From: Oscillospiraceae bacterium
GTDB lineage: Bacteria; Bacillota; Clostridia; Oscillospirales; Oscillospiraceae
Length of the DNA stretch: 9,511 nt
Reading direction: 5' to 3'
Assembly (NCBI GenBank): GCA_017538775.1
Contig: JAFYIF010000351.1
Coordinates: 1 to 9,511 of the forward strand
Shown here in pieces: positions 1-6,090 of the stretch. The notes beneath the pieces are model-generated. The model ran no database searches and was not told where the DNA came from. It saw nothing but the letters and a program-made list of their open reading frames with translations. How positions within the stretch are numbered: the stretch's first letter is position 1; each line of letters starts with the position of its first letter. Position numbers and translations under genes: made by a program.

Positions 1-408
1 GGCGCCCTTCTTCTTTTCGGAGAAGAAGGGCCCCTCCATGTGGATGCCCATGGGCCGGGCGCAGCCCCGGGGCCGGTGTTCGTACAGCTCCGCCGCCGTG
101 GCAAAGGCCTCGGCCAGGCGCTCATAGGGCAGGGTCATGGAGGTGGGCGCGAAGCTGGTCACGCCGCAGCGGGCCAGGTAGGTCCCCATGCGCCGGAGGC
201 CGTCCAGATCCCCGTCGGAGCAGTCGGCCCCCATGGCCCCGTGGATGTGGAGGTCCACCAGGCCCGGCAGCACCGTGGCCCCGTGCAGGTCCCGGTCCCC
301 GCCCCGGTCGTCGGTGAAGACCGCGGCAAAGCGCCCGTTTTCCACCCGGAAGCCGCCCCGGACAAAGCCCTGCCCGGGCAAAAAGAGCCTTGCGTTGTAA
401 AACTGCAT
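1..408 (-). CDS. nagA: N-acetylglucosamine-6-phosphate deacetylase, N-terminal part (runs off the window)
   Basis: The enzyme removes acetate from GlcNAc-6-P to give GlcN-6-P in the cytoplasm, the step that joins sialic acid and GlcNAc breakdown to glycolysis. Only the first 136 codons are present; the frame is open at the window edge. Visible family features are the metal-binding H54-I-H56 in PGLVDLHIHGAMGADCSDG (residues 48-66), the loop CGVTSFAPTSMTLP (81-94), and the metal-ligand Glu125 in GIHMEGPFFS (121-130). The HIH pair is the amidohydrolase pattern common in Firmicutes NagA, where E. coli has Gln/Asn. The ATG lies 2 nt after the TGA of the upstream kinase gene, and its GGAGG site sits inside the last codons of that gene, so translation is probably coupled. 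NagB is not in the window and may lie further downstream. The family call is firm; the true length cannot be seen. Confidence 0.93.
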   Translation of the reverse strand, partial: MQFYNARLFLPGQGFVRGGFRVENGRFAAVFTDDRGGDRDLHGATVLPGLVDLHIHGAMGADCSDGDLDGLRRMGTYLARCGVTSFAPTSMTLPYERLAEAFATAAELYEHRPRGCARPMGIHMEGPFFSEKKKGA

Positions 409-410
409 CC

Positions 411-1784
411 TCACACCTCCGGCAGACTGGCCGCCGCGATGCTCTGGCCCACCCGGCGGGCCTTTTCGTCCGGCAGCATGACGGTGATGCGCGCTGCCAG
501 CGCCGGGTATTCCTCCCCCAGCACGCGGTTGCATTCTTCAATCAACAGGTCGCCGCCCACGCCGGAGGCCACGCGGCCCAGCACCAGCAGATAGCGCAGG
601 TCGTAAAAGCGGGCGTAGAGCGGCAGGGTGTGGGCCAGGTACACGCCGACGGTCCGGAAGATCTCCCGCGCCCCCGGGTGCCCGGCTTCGGCCAGGGTCT
701 GCACCGCTTTCAGCTTCTCCGCCAGGCTCAGGTCCTCCGGCAGCGCGATCCCCGCCCGGGGGGCCAGGCGGATCACCGCGTCCTGGGAGAAGTACTTGCA
801 GCCCACGCCGTAGTCCCCGGACCACTCGTCGCGTGTCGCGCCCTCCCGCAGATCCACCGGGGCGAAGGCCAGCTCGTTGAACCAGCCCAGGAGCTTCCCC
901 TCCGGGTCCACATATCCGGCGGCCTCGCTGGTGCCCATGGCGATGCCCAGGACGGCCCCGGACTCCAGGCTCATGGCCCCGGCCAGGGCGGTCACGTCCC
1001 CGTCGTTGGCGACGGCGAGGGGCTGATCCCCAATCTCCCGCGCCGCCCGCTCATAGATGCTTTTGACCGCCTCCCGCTGGTCCCGCGGGACCTTGAGGAA
1101 CAACGAGCAGACCATCGGGCTGTTGCCCACAAAGACCCCGGCGGAGGACACGCCGATGGCGTCCACCCGCGGCAGTTTGGAGGCGGCGGTGCGGAACGCC
1201 TCCACAATGCCATTGTACTGATAGTGCCAATCTTCCGACTGTTTGGGAAACCAGACCACCTCTTCGGAGTAGACGGCTTTCCCGTCGATGACGGCGGAGA
1301 CCTTCCGGTCGGAGCCGCCCGCGTCGAAGCCGATGCGGCAGCCGGACAGATGGCCGCCCACGGAGCGGGGCTGCTCGTTGGCTTTCGGGAAGTCCGCCGC
1401 CTCACAGATGCGGATCTCAAAGCCCCGCTCAAACACGTCGTCCATGAAGCCCGCGTCAAAGGCCCGCGCCCCGTCCGGGGCATAGACTTCTTGCAGCTTC
1501 CGGGCGGTCTCCGCGCAGCCGCAGATGCTCACGCGCCAGCCGCCCACGCTCCACAGCAGGAACTTGACGTAGCGCTCCAGATAGCGGTAGTTGGCTGCGG
1601 CAAAGCGCGTATCCCGCAGGCGGGAGGAGAAGACCGAGACGCTGCCGCCGTCGCGCTCCACGGCCACCTGAAAGGGACGGTCCGCCCCGGCCAGGAAGGC
1701 CTCCGCCCAGACGCCGAAGGGCAGGAAGTCCGGCTCCAGCACGGGTTTGTTCTGATAGTCAAAGGAAATGCCCAGGTATTCCAT
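411..1784 (-). CDS. Atypical ROK-type sugar kinase with an N-terminal extension, probable GlcNAc/ManNAc kinase
   Basis: 457 residues, longer than the usual 290-320 of ROK kinases. The C-terminal two thirds shows an ASKHA/ROK fold: phosphate-1 loop GFDAGGSD (152-159), IGVSSAGVFVGN (210-221), VANDGD (258-263) with the likely catalytic Asp261, and phosphate-2 loop GIAMGTSEAAGY (280-291). The ROK zinc site is gone. The family G-E-x-G-H is replaced by NELAF (303-307), and the Cys-x-Cys-Gly-x-x-Gly-Cys cluster is reduced to a single Cys329. Residues 1-148 precede the first kinase motif and match nothing I recognise. Its place between the Neu5Ac lyase and nagA suggests it makes GlcNAc-6-P (after the epimerase) or ManNAc-6-P. 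The ATG at 1784 is chosen because it begins 22 nt after the lyase stop and has a GAGAGAGG site; an upstream in-frame ATG at 1823 would overlap the lyase gene. The family is fairly sure; the substrate is inferred. Confidence 0.82.
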   Translation of the reverse strand: MEYLGISFDYQNKPVLEPDFLPFGVWAEAFLAGADRPFQVAVERDGGSVSVFSSRLRDTRFAAANYRYLERYVKFLLWSVGGWRVSICGCAETARKLQEVYAPDGARAFDAGFMDDVFERGFEIRICEAADFPKANEQPRSVGGHLSGCRIGFDAGGSDRKVSAVIDGKAVYSEEVVWFPKQSEDWHYQYNGIVEAFRTAASKLPRVDAIGVSSAGVFVGNSPMVCSLFLKVPRDQREAVKSIYERAAREIGDQPLAVANDGDVTALAGAMSLESGAVLGIAMGTSEAAGYVDPEGKLLGWFNELAFAPVDLREGATRDEWSGDYGVGCKYFSQDAVIRLAPRAGIALPEDLSLAEKLKAVQTLAEAGHPGAREIFRTVGVYLAHTLPLYARFYDLRYLLVLGRVASGVGGDLLIEECNRVLGEEYPALAARITVMLPDEKARRVGQSIAAASLPEV

Positions 1785-1806
1785 GGTATGCCCTCTCTCG
1801 CCGCTG

Positions 1807-2715
1807 TCAGCAGTATCTTGCAATCAGCGCGTCGATCCGCGCCGCGGTCTCCACGATCATCGGCAGGTCCTCCGGCTGCACGTCCGTCAGCGGCGGGCGG
1901 ACGCCGCCCAGGTCCGGTCCGCCCCGGCGGCGGAGGATCGCCTTGATGACGGCGTACATGTTGCCTTTGCCGGAACACATCCGGTAGATCACCTGGCAGC
2001 AGGCGTCCTGCAGCTCCCGCGCCCGGTCCAGCTCGCCGCGCCGGACCAGGGCATAGAGCTTCAGATACAGCTCCGGCATGACCCCGTAGGTGCCGCCGAT
2101 GCCGCCGACTGCCCCCGCCGCCAGGCCGGACAGCAGCTGCTCGTCCGGGCCGTTGAACACGATGGCCCCCTCGTCCCGCCAGAGTTCGATGTCCTGCACC
2201 GGCATGGAGGAGTTCTTCACGCCGATGACCCGGGGGTTTTTCAGCATCTCCCGCAGCAGGGCGCTGCTGAGGGAGACCCCGGCCAGCTGGGGGATGTTGT
2301 AGATGATAAAGTCCGTGTCGGGCGCGGCGGCGGAGATGTCGTTCCAGTATTGGGCGATGCCGTAGGGCGGCAGGTGGAAATAGATGGGCGGGATGGCGGC
2401 GATGGCGTCCACGCCCAGGCCCTCCGCGTGGGCGGCCAGCTCCCGGCTGTCGGCGGTGTTGTTGCAGGCCACATGGGCGATGAGGACGCAGCGCCCCCCG
2501 GCCGCCTCCACCACGTTCTCCAGCAGCAGCTTGCGCTCGGCCACGGACTGATAGATGCACTCCCCGGACGAGCCGCCCACATACAGGCCCGTGACCCCCT
2601 TGCCGATCAGGTACTCGGTCAGGTCGCGCACCCGCCGGGGAGAGATCGCGCCGCGCTCGTCATAACAGGCGTAAAAGGCGGGGAAGATGCCCTGATATTT
2701 GCTGAGATCTTTCAT
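1807..2715 (-). CDS. nanA: N-acetylneuraminate lyase (sialic acid aldolase)
   Basis: Class I aldolase that splits Neu5Ac into ManNAc and pyruvate. At 302 residues it has the normal length of the DapA/NAL TIM-barrel family. Motifs seen are GLYVGGSSGE (43-52, carboxylate binding), Tyr139 in IIYNIPQLAG, the Schiff-base Lys167 in VIGVKNSS, and FNGPDEQLLSGLAAG (187-201), whose Asp191-Glu192 pair is typical of NAL and not of dihydrodipicolinate synthase. VGGIGGTYGVM (203-213) has Gly208 where, as I recall, the E. coli enzyme has the substrate-contacting Ser208. The ATG follows an AAAGGAG site and lies 20 nt after the stop of the upstream permease. The same frame stays open upstream to 3030, but that stretch is the shadow of the permease. 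The neighbouring epimerase, kinase and nagA support the sialic acid role. Another 2-keto sugar acid substrate remains possible. Confidence 0.9.
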   Translation of the reverse strand: MKDLSKYQGIFPAFYACYDERGAISPRRVRDLTEYLIGKGVTGLYVGGSSGECIYQSVAERKLLLENVVEAAGGRCVLIAHVACNNTADSRELAAHAEGLGVDAIAAIPPIYFHLPPYGIAQYWNDISAAAPDTDFIIYNIPQLAGVSLSSALLREMLKNPRVIGVKNSSMPVQDIELWRDEGAIVFNGPDEQLLSGLAAGAVGGIGGTYGVMPELYLKLYALVRRGELDRARELQDACCQVIYRMCSGKGNMYAVIKAILRRRGGPDLGGVRPPLTDVQPEDLPMIVETAARIDALIARYC

Positions 2716-2735
2716 ACTGTTGGATTCTCCTTTTG

Positions 2736-3623
2736 TTATCCTTTCACCGCGCCCATGGTGATGCCTTTTGTGAAATACTTCTGGAAGATGACGAAGACGA
2801 TCAGGATCGGCACGGCGGCCAGGGCGGAACCGGCCATGATCAGGCCGAAGTCCGTGGAGTTTTCGCCCTGCATCGTGGCGATGCCCAGGGAGATTGTCAG
2901 GTTCTTCGTGCTGGTGAGCATGATGAGCTGCATGAAATAGTCGTTCCAGCTGTTGATGAAGGTGAAGATCGCGCAGGCGCCGACGCCGGGCTTGATCATC
3001 GGGAACATCACGTCGGTAAAGGCGCGCCACTCCCCTGCCCCGTCGATGCGGCAGGCCTCCACCATTTCGGTGGGGATGCCCTCGGCGAACTGCTTGATTA
3101 AAAAGACGCCGAAGGGCCAGCCGACCACCGGGATGATGGCCGCCCAGATCGTGTCATAGAGGTTCAGGGCGGACATCTCCCGCAGCAGCGGAATCAGGAT
3201 CACCTGTTTCGGCAGGGCCATGGCCGCAACGATCAGGGAAAAGATCAGCGTGCGCCCGTAAAAGCGCTTTTTCGCCAGAGCGTAGCCGGCCATGGCCGCG
3301 GTCAGGCAGGTCAAAAGCATGGCGGCAGCGGACATGAACACGGTATTGATCAGCCAGCGGATCGCGCCGGGGATCGTGGGCCCGACGAAGCTGCCGATCT
3401 CGAACAGCGGGGCCGAGCGCTTGGCGAAGAGGCTTTCATAGTTCTTCGTGACCCACTCGGTGGGGAACCACACGGGGGTGGTGGAGAGGATGTCCTGCTT
3501 GACTTTGAAGGAGCCGGTGATGATCCAGTAGAGCGGGAACAGAAAGCTCAGCGCGATCAGTAAAATCAGCACAAACGCGAGGATGTAATAGACTCTGCTT
3601 TTCGTGTTCGTCAGGTTTTTCAT
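2736..3623 (-). CDS. Carbohydrate ABC transporter permease, MalG type (CUT1)
   Basis: Inner-membrane subunit of a binding-protein-dependent sugar importer, 295 residues. The first membrane segment (about 12-36) is followed by an extracytoplasmic loop, then RWLINTVFMSAAAML and GYALAKKRF (113-121) as in MalG-type subunits. The ATPase-contacting EAA loop is EACRIDGAGEWRAFTDVMFP (189-208). The protein ends with FQKYFTKGITMGAVKG, the standard MalG-type tail. It starts 13 nt after the stop of the other permease, behind a GGGGGGAG site, so the two are co-translated. The binding protein and sialic acid enzymes in the same operon make N-acetylneuraminate or a related amino sugar the probable substrate. 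S. pneumoniae has a sialic acid importer of this same CUT1 class (SatABC). Confidence 0.93.
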   Translation of the reverse strand: MKNLTNTKSRVYYILAFVLILLIALSFLFPLYWIITGSFKVKQDILSTTPVWFPTEWVTKNYESLFAKRSAPLFEIGSFVGPTIPGAIRWLINTVFMSAAAMLLTCLTAAMAGYALAKKRFYGRTLIFSLIVAAMALPKQVILIPLLREMSALNLYDTIWAAIIPVVGWPFGVFLIKQFAEGIPTEMVEACRIDGAGEWRAFTDVMFPMIKPGVGACAIFTFINSWNDYFMQLIMLTSTKNLTISLGIATMQGENSTDFGLIMAGSALAAVPILIVFVIFQKYFTKGITMGAVKG

Positions 3624-3636
3624 GGTGGCTCCCCCC

Positions 3637-4545
3637 TCACTTCTCTTTTCCCAGGCGGAGCTGGACGGCGGAGAGTATGGCGATGATGATGGCCAGGATC
3701 ACGCCCATGGCGTTGCCGTAGCCGTAGCGGTAGAGCTTGAAAGCGTTATAATAGATATAGTACATGATGGTCATCGTGGAGTTCTTCGGCCCGCCGGAGG
3801 TGAGCAGCTGGATCAGCGCGAAGCACTGGAAGGAGTTGATGGTGGTGATGACCAGGATGTAGAGGGTGGTGGGCATCATCTGCGGCCACTTGACCTTCCA
3901 GAAGGCCTGGAATGGCGTGGCCCCGTCCACCGCCGCAGCCTCCACCAGGGTCCGGTCCACGTTGTCCAGAGCGGAGACGTAGAGGACGATGGGCTGGCCC
4001 ACGGAGGTGGTCAGCAAAATCAGGATGATGCAGCCCAGCGCGTACTTGGGGTCGCCCAGCCAGTTGATGGGCTTGTCGATCAGACCGGTGTTCTGGCCCA
4101 GGTAGTTGAAGATGCCGTAGTAGTTGTTGAACATCCACTTCCAGACCATCGTGACGGCCACGGAGCCGGTGACCACGGGCAGGTAGAAGATGCAGCGGAA
4201 GGCGGATGTGGCCGCCACGGGCATTTTGCTGATGGCGGAGGCCACCCAGAGGGAGAAGGCGCAGGTGACCGGCACGGAGACCAGCACGATGATGGCCGTG
4301 TTTTTCAGCGCGACCCAGAAGACCGGGTCGGAGAACAGCTCCTGATAGTTCTGGAGGCCGATGTAGATGTCCTCCCGCCCCATGGTGGCGTCGAAGAGGC
4401 TGGTATAGACGCACAGGAACATGGGATAGAGCACAAAGCCCACGAAAAAGATCAGAAACGGAAGGAGAAAGAGATAGGCCGCCACATTCTCATGCAGGAC
4501 CAGGCGGCCGGTCGAAAGTCGTTTGACTTGGGTATCGGATGGCAT
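3637..4545 (-). CDS. Carbohydrate ABC transporter permease, MalF type (CUT1)
   Basis: Partner permease of the same importer, 302 residues. The cytoplasmic N-terminus is followed by a strong membrane segment (about 22-48), the extracytoplasmic GLQNYQELFSDPVFWVALKN (63-82) typical of UgpA/MsmF-like subunits, further membrane segments, and the EAA loop EAAAVDGATPFQAFWKVKWP (202-221). SFQCFALIQLLTSGGP (238-253) matches the usual N-x-F..F..T-x-GGP signature of this family. The ATG has a GGGAGG site 7 nt upstream. The gap to the binding-protein gene upstream is 103 nt and holds a stem-loop; the next permease follows 13 nt downstream. No ATP-binding subunit is encoded in the window, so the pair probably uses a shared MsmX/MsmK-type ATPase encoded elsewhere (inference). 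Confidence 0.93.
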   Translation of the reverse strand: MPSDTQVKRLSTGRLVLHENVAAYLFLLPFLIFFVGFVLYPMFLCVYTSLFDATMGREDIYIGLQNYQELFSDPVFWVALKNTAIIVLVSVPVTCAFSLWVASAISKMPVAATSAFRCIFYLPVVTGSVAVTMVWKWMFNNYYGIFNYLGQNTGLIDKPINWLGDPKYALGCIILILLTTSVGQPIVLYVSALDNVDRTLVEAAAVDGATPFQAFWKVKWPQMMPTTLYILVITTINSFQCFALIQLLTSGGPKNSTMTIMYYIYYNAFKLYRYGYGNAMGVILAIIIAILSAVQLRLGKEK

Positions 4546-4572
4546 AGACAGTCCTCCCGGATGTTGTGGAAC

Positions 4573-4613
4573 AAAAGCGCCCCTCTCCTCGCCCGGAGGA
4601 GAGGAAAGGGGCG
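4573..4613 (-). terminator. Intercistronic stem-loop between binding protein and permeases
   Basis: A perfect 9-bp inverted repeat (4582-4590 with 4596-4604, 5-nt loop) is extended by four more pairs across a 5-nt bulge. In the transcribed minus strand it is followed by CTTTTG, a short interrupted T-run. This position, just after the solute-binding-protein gene, is where sugar ABC operons often carry a partial terminator or an mRNA-stabilising hairpin that keeps the binding protein more abundant than the membrane subunits. The short T-run argues for attenuation or 3'-end protection and against full termination. Confidence 0.6.
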
Positions 4614-4648
4614 GCCCTGTATGATGGATTCCGCGCTAGGGGGAACGC

Positions 4649-5953
4649 TTACTCGGCCTCAGCCGCGGCGTTGGCGGCGTCCTGGGCGGCCTGCAGCTCG
4701 GCCAGGATCGTCTCCACGCTGCCGTCGGACGCGCCGACGCGCTGGAGCATGTTCCACCACTCGGTGCGGGCGGTGGTCCAGCCCTTGGTGATCTGGTAGT
4801 AGTCGCCCATCAGCGGGTTCATCAGCGCATACTCGGCCATCAGCTCGTTGCCCTCATAGACGCCGTCCACGTCGCGGACCGGCTGGAAGTGGGTGGCCTC
4901 CACGACCTTGGCATAGACCGCGTCGTCCTCGGTCAGGTAGCGGATGAAGGTCTTCGCGGCCTCGGCCCGGGCCTCGTCATGGTTGTCGAACACGCCGTAG
5001 CCCCAGATGCCGCCCTGGAGGCTGGGCACGCCGTCCTCCGCCGGGAAGGCCATCGGGTACACGTCGAAGTCCAGGGCGTCGGCGTTGTTGACCTCCTGGG
5101 TGGCGTTCCAGCAGAAGGCCATCTGGAAGGTGCCGTTGACGAAGTTCTGGATCTCGTCGCTGGCGACGATGGAGGGGTCAAAGGTGATGCCGTCCTGGGC
5201 GCAGAGGGCGGCCAGCGCCTGGGCGTTCTCCTCGGAGGCGTAGGTGTAGGCGGTGTGCTCCGGGTTGGCGTAGGTGCCGCCGTACAGGTTGGTCACCAGG
5301 GCGCGGGTGCCCTGGTCGCCGCCCTGGCCGCCGCAGAACACGGTGCCGACGTAGGGATACCCGGCGTCATAGACGGCCTGCACCGCCTGGAAGAAGTCCT
5401 CGGTGGTCCAGGTGTGGCTCTCCAGGTCGATGTACTGGAGCGCGTCGGCCTCCTCGAAGACCTCCAGGTTGATGGCCATGCAGTGGGCGGTCATGCAGAC
5501 GGGCAGCTCATACACTGCGCCGTTGGCGTTGGTGCAGGAGCCCAGCACGCCGTCATAGGTCCCTTCGGGCACCATGTCGGCCAGGTCCAGCATCAGGCCC
5601 TTGGCGCCCCAGTTGGCGATCAGGCGCTCCGGCCCCTCCATGATGATGTCCGGCGCGTTGCCGCCCTCAATGGCGGTGTTGACCTTGTCGTCGCCGTTGG
5701 TGTAGTCCAGATACTCCACGTTCACTTTGATCTCGGGGTGGACGGCGTTGAAGTCCGCGATGAAGCTTTTGACCGTGGTCTCGTCGGTCCAGTCGCCGAT
5801 GGGGTAGGTCCACAGGGAGATGGTGACCGTGCCGTCGTCCGCGGGCTGGTCGTCCTCGGGCTGGGGCGTGGGGTTGGTCGCGGTCTGTCCGCCGCAGGCG
5901 GTCAGCGCAAGGACCATGCACAGCGCAAGCAGCATGGCAAGCAGTTTTTTCAT
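4649..5953 (-). CDS. ABC transporter sugar-binding lipoprotein (family 1)
   Basis: Extracellular solute-binding protein, 434 residues, anchored to the outer face of the membrane. Residues 1-20 form a lipoprotein signal: KK, a hydrophobic stretch and the lipobox LTAC with Cys20 to be lipidated. A Pro/Asp-rich linker (about 21-41) leads to the mature fold, which starts with VTISLWTYPIGDW (43-55). The mature protein is acidic and rich in Trp and aromatic residues, as in CUT1 binding proteins; GGNAPDIIMEGPERL is the typical hinge-region motif. The ATG follows a clear GAGGAGG site. The gene has its own strong promoter and is followed by a stem-loop, then the two permeases. Sialic acid or a derived amino sugar is the likely ligand, judged from the operon and not from any ligand residue I can identify. 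Confidence 0.92.
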   Translation of the reverse strand: MKKLLAMLLALCMVLALTACGGQTATNPTPQPEDDQPADDGTVTISLWTYPIGDWTDETTVKSFIADFNAVHPEIKVNVEYLDYTNGDDKVNTAIEGGNAPDIIMEGPERLIANWGAKGLMLDLADMVPEGTYDGVLGSCTNANGAVYELPVCMTAHCMAINLEVFEEADALQYIDLESHTWTTEDFFQAVQAVYDAGYPYVGTVFCGGQGGDQGTRALVTNLYGGTYANPEHTAYTYASEENAQALAALCAQDGITFDPSIVASDEIQNFVNGTFQMAFCWNATQEVNNADALDFDVYPMAFPAEDGVPSLQGGIWGYGVFDNHDEARAEAAKTFIRYLTEDDAVYAKVVEATHFQPVRDVDGVYEGNELMAEYALMNPLMGDYYQITKGWTTARTEWWNMLQRVGASDGSVETILAELQAAQDAANAAAEAE

Positions 5954-5988
5954 GTTGATCCTCCTCTATCCTTTCCTCAAGTTGAAAT

Positions 5989-6006
5989 ACGGCGGCATTC
6001 CGCCGT
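5989..6006 (-). promoter_or_regulatory. 5' UTR hairpin upstream of the binding-protein gene
   Basis: Minus strand ACGGCGGAATGCCGCCGT is a perfect 7-bp inverted repeat with a 4-nt loop. It lies just downstream of the predicted transcription start (near 6012) and about 35 nt before the ATG, leaving the GAGGAGG site free. It could be an mRNA 5'-stabilising hairpin or an operator. Confidence 0.5.
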
Positions 6007-6016
6007 GCTGACGCTT

Positions 6017-6035
6017 TGATTTTAGCGAAAACTCA
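6017..6035. promoter_or_regulatory. Candidate operator overlapping the -10 box
   Basis: Minus strand TGAGTTTTCGCTAAAATCA is an imperfect 19-bp palindrome (6 of 9 pairs match: TGA/TCA ends and TTT/AAA arms). It covers the -10 box and part of the spacer, where a repressor would block polymerase. It only loosely resembles LacI/CcpA-type sites, and no regulator gene is in the window to assign it to. Confidence 0.35.
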
Positions 6036-6047
6036 CAGAAAAGTCAA
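6019..6047 (-). promoter_or_regulatory. Predicted sigma-A promoter of the transport/catabolic operon
   Basis: On the minus strand TTGACT (6047-6042) and TAAAAT (6024-6019) are separated by exactly 17 nt. Each is one base off the consensus. The start would fall near 6012, giving a 5' UTR of about 60 nt for the binding-protein gene. The 137-bp gap here separates the epimerase stop from the binding-protein start and is locally AT-rich in an otherwise GC-rich region, which supports a promoter. Confidence 0.75.
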
Positions 6048-6090
6048 CAGAATTTCGGAGAATCATCGGCAAAATTCCACGAAAAAACGC

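Noticed and set aside
1671..1681. AAAGGGACGGT in the kinase gene, resembling the centre of the 8752-8784 repeat
   Set aside because: Only the short core matches; the TGAGTCA arms are absent and the bases encode ordinary residues of the protein.
1785..1823. Upstream ATG of the kinase at 1823
   Set aside because: It would overlap the end of the lyase gene and add MQDTADSGERGHT; the ATG at 1784 has its own GAGAGAGG site and normal spacing.
390..1946. Long plus-strand open frame opposite the kinase and lyase genes
   Set aside because: It is the antisense shadow of GC-rich minus-strand genes; its product is rich in Gly/Ala/Arg/His/Pro without motifs, while the minus strand encodes clear ROK and NAL signatures.
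3604..4791. Long plus-strand open frame opposite the MalF-type permease
   Set aside because: Low-complexity His/Gly/Val/Asp-rich translation, no start site signal, and it is antisense to a permease with a clear EAA loop.
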